The notes: generated by a model not told the origin, from the sequence alone. A stretch of 64,000 nt of DNA from Leptotrichia sp. oral taxon 218 (GCF_018128225.1 NZ_CP072377.1:372001-436000), one strand, 5' to 3'. Positions 1 through 9,236 are shown, counted from the stretch's first letter. Numbers and translations: made by a program.

Positions 1-227
1 TCATTTAATCCTAAAGTTGTTCCAACTTCAGTTCTTGATTTTACTCCTTCAATATTTTTTTTCTTAAATCCTGCATTTCCAATGTGGTTAGCTTTGTCTC
101 CATATTGGTCATTATATTTTACTCTAAAATCTTGATCAAAGTAAAAATTTTTTACAACATCTTGGCTAGTTTCTGCAAAAGATACAGTTGCTAACATAAA
201 TGCTAATAATCCTAATAATTTTTTCAT
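1..227 (-). CDS. Exported protein, N-terminal part only (cut by window edge)
   Basis: Only the first 75 or so codons are inside the window. The start ATG at 225-227 has a GGAGGAAAAG ribosome site directly upstream. The product begins MKKLLGLLAFMLATVSFAET, a short signal peptide with likely cleavage after SFA. The mature start is rich in Tyr, Asp and Gly (for example NFYFDQDFRVKYNDQYGDK), which would fit a small fusobacterial outer-membrane beta-barrel. The family cannot be decided from this fragment. Export is well supported; porin or adhesin function is only inference. Confidence 0.6.
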   Translation of the reverse strand, partial: MKKLLGLLAFMLATVSFAETSQDVVKNFYFDQDFRVKYNDQYGDKANHIGNAGFKKKNIEGVKSRTEVGTTLGLN

Positions 228-343
228 AATCTTTTCCTCCTAAAAATCTAAAAACTTAATCTAATAATTTAGTATTATTTTACCATAACTAGCTTTTTTT
301 GTAAAGTGTTTTCAAAAAAATTTCTTTTTATAAAGAAATTAAT

Positions 344-376
344 AAAAAAGAACTAGACATTTTCCAGTTCCTTTTT
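344..376 (-). terminator. Terminator downstream of tuf (works both ways)
   Basis: An A-rich arm ending in AGAACT pairs with AGTTCC followed by a T-run. The stem lies directly after the tuf stop on the minus strand. With A/T runs on both sides it could also stop transcription from the other direction. Confidence 0.6.
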
Positions 377-401
377 ATTTATGATGACTTTGACAAATCA
401 A

Positions 402-1586
402 TTATTTAGTAATAGTTGCAACTACTCCTGAAGCTACTGTTCTTCCACCTTCTCTAATCGCAAATCTTAATCCTTCTTCCATTGCAATTGGGTGAATCAA
501 TTCTACTGTCATTTCAATGTTATCTCCAGGCATTACCATTTCTACACCTTCTGGTAAGTTTACTTCTCCTGTAATATCAGTTGTTCTGAAATAGAATTGT
601 GGTTTGTATCCTGTAAAGAATGGAGTATGTCTTCCTCCTTCATCTTTTGTCAATACATATACTTCTGATTTAAATCCTGTATGTGGAGTGATTGTTCCTG
701 GTTTAGCAAGTACTTGTCCTCTTTCAACTTCTTCTTTCTTAGTTCCTCTTAATAATGCTCCTATATTATCTCCAGCTTGTCCTGAATCTAATAATTTTCT
801 GAACATTTCTACTCCTGTTACTGTAGTTTTTGAAGTTGGTTTAATTCCTACGATTTCTACTTCTTCCCCAACTTTTACTACTCCTCTTTCTACTCTTCCT
901 GTTACTACTGTCCCTCTTCCTGTAATTGTGAATACATCTTCAATTGGCATAAGGAATGGTTGGTCAATAGGTCTTTCTGGTGTTGGGATATATTCATCCA
1001 CTGCATCCATCAATTCCATGATTGCATCTACCCATTTTTGTTCTCCATTTAATGCTCCTAATGAAGACCCTTTAATTACTGGTACATCGTCTCCAGGGAA
1101 TCCATATTCATTTAATAATTCTCTTACTTCCATTTCTACTAATTCTAATAATTCTTCGTCGTCTACCATATCTACTTTATTCAAGTATACTACGATATAA
1201 GGTACTCCTACTTGTCTTGCTAGCAAGATGTGTTCTCTTGTTTGAGGCATTGGACCGTCAGCTGCTGATACTACTAGGATAGCACCATCCATTTGAGCTG
1301 CTCCTGTGATCATGTTTTTTACATAATCCGCATGTCCTGGACAATCTACATGAGCGTAGTGTCTTTTTGCAGTTTCATACTCAATGTGAGCTGTGTTAAT
1401 TGTAATTCCTCTTTCTCTTTCTTCAGGAGCTTGGTCAATGTTTTCAAAATCAACTTTTTCAGCTAATCCTTTTTCAGATAATACTTTTGAAATTGCTGCT
1501 GTTGTTGTTGTTTTTCCGTGGTCAACGTGACCAATTGTTCCTATGTTTACATGTGGTTTACTTCTCTCGAATTTAGCTTTTGCCAT
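402..1586 (-). CDS. tuf: Translation elongation factor EF-Tu
   Basis: EF-Tu delivers aminoacyl-tRNA to the ribosome as a GTP complex. The 394-residue product has the usual length. GTPase motifs are in order: G1 GHVDHGKTT near residue 18, switch [14 protein letters not shown] near 81, NKVD near 136 and the SxL element near 174. Domains 2 and 3 follow ([14 protein letters not shown]-terminal [11 protein letters not shown]). I chose the ATG at 1584-1586 because GGAGGAAAAAGAG precedes it; the frame stays open another 23 codons upstream but those begin without a ribosome site and with atypical residues. It is transcribed alone from its own promoter and ends at a hairpin, so it is not in a str operon here. 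Confidence 0.98.
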   Translation of the reverse strand: MAKAKFERSKPHVNIGTIGHVDHGKTTTTAAISKVLSEKGLAEKVDFENIDQAPEERERGITINTAHIEYETAKRHYAHVDCPGHADYVKNMITGAAQMDGAILVVSAADGPMPQTREHILLARQVGVPYIVVYLNKVDMVDDEELLELVEMEVRELLNEYGFPGDDVPVIKGSSLGALNGEQKWVDAIMELMDAVDEYIPTPERPIDQPFLMPIEDVFTITGRGTVVTGRVERGVVKVGEEVEIVGIKPTSKTTVTGVEMFRKLLDSGQAGDNIGALLRGTKKEEVERGQVLAKPGTITPHTGFKSEVYVLTKDEGGRHTPFFTGYKPQFYFRTTDITGEVNLPEGVEMVMPGDNIEMTVELIHPIAMEEGLRFAIREGGRTVASGVVATITK

Positions 1587-1626
1587 CTTTCTCTTTTTCC
1601 TCCATATTTTTTTATTTCTTATCTTA

Positions 1627-1655
1627 ATATTAGCATATTTATAAAAAAAATGCAA
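1627..1655 (-). promoter_or_regulatory. Promoter of tuf
   Basis: On the minus strand TTGCAT and TAATAT are separated by exactly 17 bases, about 40 bases upstream of the tuf start codon. This is a good sigma-70 type match placed as expected. Confidence 0.65.
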
Positions 1656-1700
1656 GTATGATAAATAATTTTTTCAAAAAAAATTTCTAAGAATTTAATA

Positions 1701-1733
1701 AAAAAAATAAAAAAGGAGAAAAATATTTTCTCC
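1701..1733 (-). terminator. Terminator of the trkA-trkH operon
   Basis: GGAGAAAA pairs with TTTTCTCC (1715-1733) and is followed on the minus strand by a long T-run. It lies just after the trkH stop codon. Confidence 0.8.
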
Positions 1734-1740
1734 TAAAATT

Positions 1741-3189
1741 TTATTTTAATTTCCAAGTTGATGGTGAAAATAATATTAACATTGGAAAAATTTCAAGTCT
1801 TCCAGCTAACATTGCAAAACTTAACAGAATTTTTGAAAAATTATTTAAGTCGGCGAAGCTGTATGCGGGACCTACTTTTCCGAGTCCTGGACCTATGTTA
1901 TTAAAAGTTGCAGCAACCGCACTGAATGCTGTTAAAAAATCGTCTGTGGAAAATGAAATTAGTAAAAGTATTGCCATAAAAACTATTGCGTAGACGACAA
2001 AATATACTGCTATGCTATTTTGCATCTTCAAACTTACAGGTTTGTCTTCGTAAGAGATTGAAATAACACGATTTGGACTTATCATTTGTCTTATTTCTGC
2101 AAAATGTATTTTTATCATTAAAATTACTCTGGAAATTTTTAGTCCACCTGCAGTAGAACCAGCACATGCACCAAAAAACATTAAAATTAGTAAAATTACT
2201 TGTGAGAAAAGTGGCCATTTTCCAAAATCTGCTGTTGAATAACCTGTTGTTGTCATCACGGAAGATACGGAAAAAAGTACATCTCTTATACAATGTAATA
2301 TTGAACTATATGATTTTGAAATATTTGCAACTATTAATACAATTGAAATAAATACAATTAGTAAATAATATTTTAGTTCTTCGTTGTTTAGCGCTTCTTT
2401 TACTTTTCCAATTAAAATGAAATAATAGACATTGAAGTTCACTCCAAAAACTAACATTCCGATTGACAGTACAATATCAATATAAGCACTGTGGTACGGC
2501 AGAATACTTCCGTTTCTTACTCCAAAACCACCTGTTCCAGCCGTTCCAAATGCTAGTAAACTTGCTTCAAATAAGTTTAAACCTCCAAATAGAAGTAAAA
2601 TTATTAAAACTATTGTCATAACTGTATATATTTTGTATAACACTCTTGCAGTAGAAGATAATTTTGAAACTATTTTTCCAAATGTTGGTCCTGGAACTTC
2701 AGCTTTCATTACATATACAGAAGTTGGAGAATATTTTGGCAAAATTGCAAGTGCTAAAACTAGAACTCCCATTCCACCAACAAAGTGAGTAAAACTTCGC
2801 CAAAATAAATTTGAGTGGCTAATTTTTGTTAAATCTGGAATTATACTAGAACCTGTTGTTGTAAATCCGCTGACTACCTCAAAAAAAGCATCAACAAATG
2901 ATGGAATTTCCTTTGAAATTACAAATGGAAGCGCTCCGAAAGCTGACATAAAAATCCAAGATAAGGAAACGATTACAAAACCTTCTCTTCCTTGAATATT
3001 TTTATCTGCTGGAACTTTTATCGACATCAGAAAGCCAACTGCTAAAAGTAGTAAAATAACTATTCCGTATGACATTTTATGTAAAATATCCTCTTTATAC
3101 AAAAAACTTATAATTAGTGGCAAAAGCATTAACCCAGCTTCCAGTATCAAAATTTTTCCAATTACAAAACTTATCATTTTTTTGTTCAT
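1741..3189 (-). CDS. trkH: TrkH-family potassium uptake membrane subunit
   Basis: Ion-conducting subunit of the Trk/Ktr potassium uptake system in the inner membrane. The 482-residue product is hydrophobic throughout. All four selectivity-filter loops of the family are visible: GFTTTGSS near residue 110, GTAGTGGFG near 217, MTTTGYST near 314 and NNIGPGLG near 432, in keeping with four M1-P-M2 repeats. The start has AAGGAG seven bases upstream. It lies 36 bases downstream of trkA on the same strand, so both subunits are made from one transcript. Function follows from the family; substrate preference between K+ and Na+ cannot be read here. Confidence 0.95.
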   Translation of the reverse strand: MNKKMISFVIGKILILEAGLMLLPLIISFLYKEDILHKMSYGIVILLLLAVGFLMSIKVPADKNIQGREGFVIVSLSWIFMSAFGALPFVISKEIPSFVDAFFEVVSGFTTTGSSIIPDLTKISHSNLFWRSFTHFVGGMGVLVLALAILPKYSPTSVYVMKAEVPGPTFGKIVSKLSSTARVLYKIYTVMTIVLIILLLFGGLNLFEASLLAFGTAGTGGFGVRNGSILPYHSAYIDIVLSIGMLVFGVNFNVYYFILIGKVKEALNNEELKYYLLIVFISIVLIVANISKSYSSILHCIRDVLFSVSSVMTTTGYSTADFGKWPLFSQVILLILMFFGACAGSTAGGLKISRVILMIKIHFAEIRQMISPNRVISISYEDKPVSLKMQNSIAVYFVVYAIVFMAILLLISFSTDDFLTAFSAVAATFNNIGPGLGKVGPAYSFADLNNFSKILLSFAMLAGRLEIFPMLILFSPSTWKLK

Positions 3190-3225
3190 TTCCTTGCTCC
3201 TTGTAATTAATTTATTATTAAGTAT

Positions 3226-4578
3226 TTATTTTAAGACAATTCCTTCGAAATCATCTATTGGAGTTGTCGTTATGATAATTACATAATCTCCAATTTCAAT
3301 TGTGTCGTTTCCACCTGGAAAAATTAAATTATCGTTTCTAAAAATACTTGCAATTATTACATTTGTTTGTAATTTTAAATCTTTTAGCGGAATTCCGACT
3401 ATATGACTTTCTTTTTTTATCTCAAAAATAATAAGTTCTACTTTGTTGTCGCACAATCTGTGAAGAGTTTTCATTTTTGAACCTCTTGTGTTAATTCTGG
3501 CTCTGACTACTCTTATTATAATATCTGCAATAACTTTTTTTGGAATTACAGTTGCTCTCACTCCATAATCTTCAATTATTGGAAGAAGCAGAGTTCTATC
3601 TATTTTTGTAACTATTTTTGAATCTGTAAGTGATCTTGCAAACATTGATAAAACCATGTTTTCTTCATCACTTTCGCTCAGTATAACAACCGAATCAAAT
3701 TTTTTAATACCTTCATCTATTAAAAATTTATGGTCTGTTTCATCTCCATAAATTGCGCAGACATTTGGATATGCTTGACTTAAATGTTCTAATTTTTCCA
3801 TATCATTGTCAATAACTTTAACTTGTTTTTTTTCTTTTAAAAGAATATCTATCAAATAGTGTGAAATTGTTCCACCACCAATAATCATCGAAGAATTTAC
3901 ATATCGTTTGAATCCCATTTTTTTATAAAATTTTCTGACAGCTTCTGTCGGACCCATTACATAAATTATGTCATCTTTTAAAATTTGAAAATCTCCAGAT
4001 GGGATAAATGCATCGTTTCCTCTTTCAACAATGCAAATTATAACTTTTTCATTTTGCTTAACTTCTAAATCTTTTAAATGCATGTCTTTTAAAAAACTAT
4101 TTTCTTCAATTTTTAGCGAAATCATATTCGCTCTTTGCCAAAAAAAACTTTCCGCACTTAAGGCATTTGGGAAAAATAGTTTATTGGCTATATTTTTAGC
4201 TGACTCCATTTCTGGATTGACAATTAATGAAATTCCCAAGTCATCTCTGACAAATCTCAAATTTGAACCATATTCAGGATTTCTTACTCTTGCAATCGTA
4301 TATTTTGCTCCCATTTTTCTTGCAATAACACAAGCCATTATATTTAGTTCGTCAGTTGGCGTTGTTGCGATAAAAATATCTGCTGAGTCAGCACCAGCTT
4401 CGAGAAGCGTTTCATATGAAGCGCCATTTCCTATGAAACCTGTTACATCATTTGTTTCAACTATTTTGTTTAATCTATCCTCTTCTTTTTCAACTACTAT
4501 GACATCGTTTCCCACTTCAGATAATTCGCTGCAAAGGGATTCTCCAACGACACCTGCTCCAACTATAATTATTTTCAT
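3226..4578 (-). CDS. trkA: TrkA, NAD-binding regulatory subunit of potassium uptake
   Basis: Cytoplasmic RCK protein that gates TrkH. The 450-residue product contains two tandem RCK modules, as in classical TrkA: the first begins MKIIIVGAGVVGESL (GxGxxG with VVEKEEDR after strand 2), the second near residue 230 begins MIIGGGTISHYL and carries VIDNDMEKL. Each Rossmann part is followed by a TrkA_C domain (near 140-215 and 370-450). It is the promoter-proximal gene of a two-gene operon with trkH. The ribosome site is weak (AAAGAAAGTGAG). No promoter with a clear -35 was found in the AT-rich 4579-4721 gap. Confidence 0.95.
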   Translation of the reverse strand: MKIIIVGAGVVGESLCSELSEVGNDVIVVEKEEDRLNKIVETNDVTGFIGNGASYETLLEAGADSADIFIATTPTDELNIMACVIARKMGAKYTIARVRNPEYGSNLRFVRDDLGISLIVNPEMESAKNIANKLFFPNALSAESFFWQRANMISLKIEENSFLKDMHLKDLEVKQNEKVIICIVERGNDAFIPSGDFQILKDDIIYVMGPTEAVRKFYKKMGFKRYVNSSMIIGGGTISHYLIDILLKEKKQVKVIDNDMEKLEHLSQAYPNVCAIYGDETDHKFLIDEGIKKFDSVVILSESDEENMVLSMFARSLTDSKIVTKIDRTLLLPIIEDYGVRATVIPKKVIADIIIRVVRARINTRGSKMKTLHRLCDNKVELIIFEIKKESHIVGIPLKDLKLQTNVIIASIFRNDNLIFPGGNDTIEIGDYVIIITTTPIDDFEGIVLK

Positions 4579-4721
4579 AGTTTTCTCACTTTCTTTTATT
4601 TAAAATAATAAATTTTTGAAATTATTATAACATATTTTTAGTATTTTTAGTATTTTTTAGTTTTATCAATTACAAACAATAATAAATTTTTTATTGTATT
4701 TTTTATGCTAAAAATAAAAAA

Positions 4722-5690
4722 TTATTGTTTTAAATTTTTTGCAACTTCTTTTGCATAATAAGTTATTATTGCACTTGCTCCAGCTCTTTTCATTGAAAAC
4801 ATCTGTTCCATTACGACTTTTTCTTCGTCTATCCAGCCATTTTGTGCTGCAGCTTTTGTCATTGAATATTCTCCAGAAACGCTGTATGCAACAGTTGGAA
4901 CATCAAAAGAGTCACTCACTTTTTTTAGCACATCAAGGTAGGCAAGTCCTGGTTTTACAATAATAATGTCCGCTCCTTGCTTCAAATCTTCAAAAACTTC
5001 GCCAGTAATGTCTTTGGTTCTTCTAAAGTCCATCTGATATGATTTTCTGTCGCCAAATTGTGGTGCTGAATCAGCTGCATCTCTAAAAGGACCATAAAAT
5101 GCTGAAGAATATTTGACAGAATAAGCCATTATCGGTATATTTTCAAAATGATTTTGCTCCAAAACTTCTTTAATCTTTTCAATTCTTCCGTCCATCATAT
5201 CTGATGGCGCTACAATATCAGCTCCAGCTTTTGCATAAGATAATGCAATTTTTCCAATAACTTCTATCGTTTCGTCGTTTTTCACATATCCGTTTTTATC
5301 CAAAATTCCACAATGACCGTGACTTGTGTACTCGCAGCAGCAAACATCACAAATTATCAAAAAATTGTCATAATTTTTTTTAATAAATTTTATTGCATTT
5401 TGAATGATGCCGTTTTCGTTGTAAGCCTGTGTTGCACATTCGTCTTTATGTTTTGGAATTCCAAAGAGCAAAATGGAATTTATTCCCAATTTTACAAGCT
5501 CATCTAACTCTTCTGAAACTCTGTCTATCGAATATCTGAAAATTCCTGGCATTGATGGAATTTCACTTTTGATATTTTCCCCTTCTTCAATAAAAATTGG
5601 ATAAATCAAATCAGATTTTTCCAAATAAACATCTTTTACAAGATTTCTAATCATTTCGTTTTTTCTCAATTTTCTGTGTCTTTTAAACAT
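4722..5690 (-). CDS. hemB: Delta-aminolevulinic acid dehydratase (porphobilinogen synthase)
   Basis: Condenses two 5-aminolevulinate molecules to porphobilinogen, the second common step of tetrapyrrole synthesis. The 322-residue product has the zinc-site signature DVCCCEYTSHGHCG near residue 117 and both active-site lysines (SVKYSSAFYGPFRDAADS and IIVKPGLAYLD). The Cys-rich loop marks the zinc-dependent class. I placed the start at 5688-5690 because GGAG lies six bases before it; an ATG four codons upstream contains that GGAG and is less likely. The precorrin-2 dehydrogenase gene ends 40 bases upstream on the same strand, pointing to siroheme or corrinoid rather than only heme. No other hem gene is in the window. 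Confidence 0.96.
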   Translation of the reverse strand: MFKRHRKLRKNEMIRNLVKDVYLEKSDLIYPIFIEEGENIKSEIPSMPGIFRYSIDRVSEELDELVKLGINSILLFGIPKHKDECATQAYNENGIIQNAIKFIKKNYDNFLIICDVCCCEYTSHGHCGILDKNGYVKNDETIEVIGKIALSYAKAGADIVAPSDMMDGRIEKIKEVLEQNHFENIPIMAYSVKYSSAFYGPFRDAADSAPQFGDRKSYQMDFRRTKDITGEVFEDLKQGADIIIVKPGLAYLDVLKKVSDSFDVPTVAYSVSGEYSMTKAAAQNGWIDEEKVVMEQMFSMKRAGASAIITYYAKEVAKNLKQ

Positions 5691-5730
5691 TTTTTTCTCC
5701 ATTTTTTAATTTTCTAAATTTTTAATTTTT

Positions 5731-6198
5731 TTAATTTTCAATTTTATTCAAAACTTTTTTTATTTCTTCTTTCATTGCTCGACTTCGTTTACAGTTTTTT
5801 CCATTTGTAGAAATTGAAATCTGAAACTCATCATTTTTTACAATTCCTGTAAACATTGCATTCATCGTAGTTTTTGAAGAAACATTGTTCACTAAAATAT
5901 TATTTTTATCACAAATTAGTGCAATTTTTTCGTTCAAATTCTCATCGTTAGTCGCAGTTATCACTAAAAAATAATTTTTCACAATTTTTTCAATTTCATT
6001 TTGATTATTTTCCAAAGTCTTTTTTTCAAACTTTATATTTTTAATTTCCAAAATTTCACTTTTTTTTATTTCTTTTGACAAAACCGTAATATCCGTGCCA
6101 TAATCAGCAATTTTTTTAATTTTTCTAGCAGCAACTTTTCCAGCGCCAATTACTAAAATCTTTTTGTTTTCTAAATTAATGCACATTGGAAAAAACAT
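5731..6198 (-). CDS. Precorrin-2 dehydrogenase (CysG N-terminal / Met8-like)
   Basis: The 155-residue product matches the NAD-dependent precorrin-2 dehydrogenase domain that makes sirohydrochlorin. It starts MFFPMCINLENKKILVIGAG, with GAGKVAARK as dinucleotide loop, then VITATND and NILVNNVSS, and a C-terminal GKNCKRSRAMKEEI segment equivalent to the conserved GxSPxLAxxLR region. It lacks the methyltransferase half of full CysG and is shorter than the usual 200 or so residues, so the C-terminal helical domain is minimal. AAAGAAGG precedes the start. It lies upstream of hemB in the same direction and is probably co-transcribed. Ferrochelatase activity cannot be judged. Confidence 0.85.
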   Translation of the reverse strand: MFFPMCINLENKKILVIGAGKVAARKIKKIADYGTDITVLSKEIKKSEILEIKNIKFEKKTLENNQNEIEKIVKNYFLVITATNDENLNEKIALICDKNNILVNNVSSKTTMNAMFTGIVKNDEFQISISTNGKNCKRSRAMKEEIKKVLNKIEN

Positions 6199-6339
6199 TT
6201 TATACCTTCTTTCTTTGCTTTATTTATTTTAATTTATTTTTTTCTTTAGTTTATTTTAAAAAATTTTTTTAATAAAAAATATATTGTTTATTTTACAACA
6301 TCATAATTTTTTTGAATTAGTTTTTTTTTAATAAAAAAC

Positions 6340-7404
6340 TTATTTTTCAAAGTTCTTTATTTCTCCGCCACCAATCAATTCATTTTTTAAATAAAATACG
6401 ATATGTTGTCCTTGTGAGTTTTCATGCGTTTTTTCGTTAAATTTAAAATACAACTTTTCATTTTCAAAATATAGTTTTCCACTTAATCCTTTAGACGAAA
6501 ATCTTGGTCTTGCAGTAAGTTCTCTGCAAAGAATTTTTTTTATTTCACAATGAAATTTGTAATTTATAATTTCAACTTTATCAATTAGGATTTCTTCAAA
6601 ATCTCCGACGACAACTTCATTTGAAAAAGGTCTTATTTCCACAACAAAAAACGCTTTTCCCAAATTAAGTCCAAGTCCTCTTCGCTGTCCAACCGTGTAA
6701 AATTGGTAACCTAAATGTTTTCCAATTATTTTCCCGTTTTTATCCACAAAATTTCCTTCTTTGATTTCATTTCCCAAAACTTTTTTTAAATAAGGAATAT
6801 AACCGTTTGGTGCAAAACAAATCCCTTGGCTGTCGGGTTTATCGTGAGTGTGAATCCCATTTTGCCTTGCAATTTCACGAACTTGTGGTTTTTCATATTC
6901 TGAGAGTGGAAATAAAAATCTTTTTACAACATCTTTGTCGAGTCGATAAAGCATATATGACTGATCTTTTCTATTGTTTTTATCCCACAAAAGCAGTCCA
7001 TTCAAACTTTTTTTAGAATAATGTCCAGTTGAAATGTATTTTATTCCCATTTTATCGGCAAATTCCACAATTTTTTTTATTTTTACCCTTTCATCACAAA
7101 TTACGCACGGCGACGGAGTTTTACCAGCATTATACATTTTTACAAAATAGTCCATCACTTCATTTTGAAATTCTTTTGTAACATTAATCACATAGTGGGG
7201 AATTCCAAGTTTGTAGCATGTGTATCTTGCATCGTTAATATCGTCCAGTGAACAACAAGTTTTTCCTGGATTTTCTGAAAGTTCATCAGGTAAATGTTTT
7301 AAAGTTACGCCAATTACTTCATATCCTTGCTGTTTTAACAAAAGCGCAGCAACAGAACTGTCAATTCCGCCACTCATTCCAACCACAACTTTTTCTTTTT
7401 TCAT
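6340..7404 (-). CDS. mnmA: tRNA-specific 2-thiouridylase MnmA
   Basis: Adds sulfur to U34 of Lys, Glu and Gln tRNAs. The 354-residue product has the usual length. Visible motifs are the ATP PP-loop GMSGGIDSSVAALLL near residue 9, the catalytic pair in SPCVICDE near 99 and GICFAPN near 197, and the tRNA-contact block YTVGQRRGLGL near 240. The C-terminal beta domain ends GQHIVFYL. Its ribosome site is weak (AAAAAAAGAAAAA). It stands alone: the next minus-strand gene begins 141 bases downstream after a long AT stretch. Confidence 0.96.
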   Translation of the reverse strand: MKKEKVVVGMSGGIDSSVAALLLKQQGYEVIGVTLKHLPDELSENPGKTCCSLDDINDARYTCYKLGIPHYVINVTKEFQNEVMDYFVKMYNAGKTPSPCVICDERVKIKKIVEFADKMGIKYISTGHYSKKSLNGLLLWDKNNRKDQSYMLYRLDKDVVKRFLFPLSEYEKPQVREIARQNGIHTHDKPDSQGICFAPNGYIPYLKKVLGNEIKEGNFVDKNGKIIGKHLGYQFYTVGQRRGLGLNLGKAFFVVEIRPFSNEVVVGDFEEILIDKVEIINYKFHCEIKKILCRELTARPRFSSKGLSGKLYFENEKLYFKFNEKTHENSQGQHIVFYLKNELIGGGEIKNFEK

Positions 7405-7588
7405 TTTTTCTTTTTTTGATTTTGCCTTTCTTAAAAATTTTATTTTTTATTTAATATTCATTATATTTTATCACAATATGAAAAAAATTCATAATTTTTT
7501 TATAAAATAGTATAAAAATACTTGTAATGCAAAAAACTAAGAAGAATTATTTTTTTATCAAAAAAATGAAAAAATTAAATTTTTATGG

Positions 7589-7594
7589 TATAAT
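7589..7594 (+). promoter_or_regulatory. Extended -10 box upstream of the interrupted small gene
   Basis: TATAAT is preceded by TGG (TG at 7586-7587), an extended -10 box about 57 bases upstream of the small gene at 7651. No convincing -35 is visible. Confidence 0.4.
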
Positions 7595-7737
7595 TTATCA
7601 TATAAAAATTTAAAATTAAAAAAATAAAAAAAGAAAGAAGGTTTTAAATTATGAAAAAATTTATTTTAACAAAAAGATAGTAAGAAGTCGTAGGCTTTCT
7701 ACAAGTGGGAGATGAATTGCTTTTTTTGTAAAAAAAA

Positions 7738-7766
7738 TTGAAAAAAGGACATATCCATGATACAAT
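7738..7766 (+). promoter_or_regulatory. Promoter inside the element, driving tnpB
   Basis: TTGAAA and TACAAT are separated by 17 bases, with TG one base before the -10. The same arrangement is kept in the mini-element at 52231-52259. Confidence 0.6.
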
Positions 7767-7860
7767 TTTTATATAAAATATAAAAGAAAAATCATTAATA
7801 ATAAAATTTCTAAAGAAATAATTAAAAATAATATTCAAAATCAAAAGGAGGTGTAATTTC

Positions 7861-8958
7861 ATGAAATATAATTTAGCATTCAAATATAGAATTTATCCAA
7901 ATAAAGATCAAGAATTGTTGATAAATAAGACTTTTGGATGTGTTCGTTTTGTTTACAATACGATTTTGTATACTGCGAATAAATTTTATGAAGAAACTGG
8001 AAAAAATAAAATAATTACACCTGCCAGTTTGAAAAGTGAAAATCAATTTTTAAAAGAAGTGGACAGCTTGGCACTTTCAAATGCTCAAATGAATGTAAAA
8101 CGATCGTTTACGAATTTCTTTCAGAAGAGAGCAAAGTTTCCAAAGTTCAAATCTAAAAAGAATAATGTTAAAAGTTACACGACAAATTGTGTGAACAATT
8201 CGATACGAATTGAGGAAAATAAATATTTGGTTTTGCCAAAATTGAAAAGAATAAAATTGAAATATCATAGAGAAATACCAGAAGATTACAAGATAAAGTC
8301 GGTAACACTAACAAACAGTAATGGAAATTACTATGTTTCTGTTTTGACAGAATTTGAAAAAGAAATTCAAAAAATGCCAAATAGTGATAAAGTAATTGGA
8401 CTTGATTTTTCAATGTCTGAATTATTTGTCAGTTCTGAAAACCAAAGGGCTGATTATCCAAAATATTTTAGAATGTTGGAAGAAGAATTGAAAAAATTAC
8501 AGAAATCATTATCGAGAAAAGTGAAGTTTTCTAAAAATTGGTATAAGCAAAAAGCGAAAATATCAAAATTGCATGAGTATATCAAAAATTGCCGAGGAGA
8601 TTTTTTGCATAAATTATCGAAAAAATTGTCTGAAGATTATAATGCTGTGGTTGTTGAAGATTTGAATATGAAAGGGATGAGTCAGGCATTAAATTTTGGG
8701 AAAAGTGTAGGAGATAATGGATGGGGAATGTTTTTGAGGATGGTTGAGTATAAACTGATGTTTTTAGGAAAGCAATTTTTGAAGATAGATAAGTGGTTTC
8801 CATCGTCGAAAACTTGTAGTAAATGTGGAAATGTTAAAGAAAAATTGAAATTATCAGAAAGAAGTTATAAATGTGAGTGCTGTGGAATTGAAATTGATAG
8901 AGATTACAATGCTGCAGTGAATATAAAAAACATTGGAAAATTGATGTTGAAATATTAG
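7861..8958 (+). CDS. tnpB: TnpB RNA-guided nuclease of an IS605-type element
   Basis: TnpB is the transposon-encoded ancestor of Cas12; guided by an RNA from the element's right end, it cuts DNA next to a transposon-associated motif. The 365-residue product opens with the typical FKYRIYPNKDQELLI. The RuvC-like catalytic residues are present: Asp in GLDFS (about 182), Glu in VVVEDLNM (about 266) and Asp in DRDYNAAVNI (about 346-348). The zinc finger CSKCG...CECCG lies between the last two. No motif is missing, so the enzyme looks active. AGGAGGTG precedes the start. Confidence 0.95.
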   Translation: MKYNLAFKYRIYPNKDQELLINKTFGCVRFVYNTILYTANKFYEETGKNKIITPASLKSENQFLKEVDSLALSNAQMNVKRSFTNFFQKRAKFPKFKSKKNNVKSYTTNCVNNSIRIEENKYLVLPKLKRIKLKYHREIPEDYKIKSVTLTNSNGNYYVSVLTEFEKEIQKMPNSDKVIGLDFSMSELFVSSENQRADYPKYFRMLEEELKKLQKSLSRKVKFSKNWYKQKAKISKLHEYIKNCRGDFLHKLSKKLSEDYNAVVVEDLNMKGMSQALNFGKSVGDNGWGMFLRMVEYKLMFLGKQFLKIDKWFPSSKTCSKCGNVKEKLKLSERSYKCECCGIEIDRDYNAAVNIKNIGKLMLKY

Positions 8959-8964
8959 GAAAAT

Positions 8965-9072
8965 AAAAAAAGACAGGGTAGGAACTACCCGAAGAGCTTG
9001 GTAAATATATTTGGCTAACAAAAGCAGATACTTCCCAAGAAGCTCCCGCTTCTAAAAGCGGGAGTAGTTCAC
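8965..9072 (+). ncRNA. Probable omegaRNA (reRNA) of TnpB
   Basis: Directly after tnpB lies a structured stretch: GGGTA pairs with TACCC (8976-8990), then GAGCTTGG can pair with CCAAG-A-AGCTC, then a perfect 9-bp terminal hairpin. The mini-element at 52272-52372 repeats this layout with a compensatory change in the first stem (GGGCA/TGCCC). TnpB guide RNAs are known to be cut from the 3' end of the tnpB transcript, with the guide reading into flanking DNA after the right end. Confidence 0.65.
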
Positions 9073-9236
9073 AAAGAGGTACAAAAGTTAAAAATATTAG
9101 ATTAATTGACGATGGGATTCATAATATCGACTGTAAAATAGACGGATTTGGAGCGATGAAATTAAAATCGGAATTTGTTAAGAAAAACTAATATAAATTT
9201 TGGGAAAAAATTTATAAAATAAAAAATGAACTTTTT

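Larger units (their letters stand above)
7671..9072 (+). mobile_element. IS200/IS605-family element carrying tnpB only
   Basis: The element follows TTTAAC (7665-7670), the same hexamer that precedes three related sequences in this window. The left end has an imperfect palindrome ending GATGAATTGC (about 7678-7720). The right end has CTCCCGCTT pairing perfectly with AAGCGGGAG (9043-9064) and finishes TAGTTCAC. No tnpA is present, so it would depend on a transposase supplied elsewhere. It has no terminal inverted repeats and no target duplication, as expected for this family. The last base is uncertain by one or two positions. Confidence 0.8.
7651..9191 (+). pseudogene. Very small gene interrupted by the tnpB element
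   Basis: An AAGAAAGAAGG ribosome site precedes ATG 7651, which opens MKKFILTK and then meets the transposon end. On the far side, from about 9075 to the TAA at 9189-9191, an open frame reads [17 protein letters not shown], then [21 protein letters not shown]. Joining the halves at the element boundary can give one frame of about 46 residues, but the exact junction base is uncertain, so continuity is an inference. I do not recognise the protein. A hairpin terminator follows at 9237-9290, which supports a single-gene unit here before insertion. Confidence 0.5.

Noticed and set aside
402-1655. Longer EF-Tu frame starting 23 codons upstream
   Set aside because: The extra residues are not EF-Tu-like, the upstream ATG has no ribosome site, and the internal ATG at 1584-1586 has GGAGGAAAAAGAG.
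7671-9072. A CRISPR array or Cas12 locus near tnpB
   Set aside because: The protein is only 365 residues with IS605-type ends, and there are no regularly spaced direct repeats.
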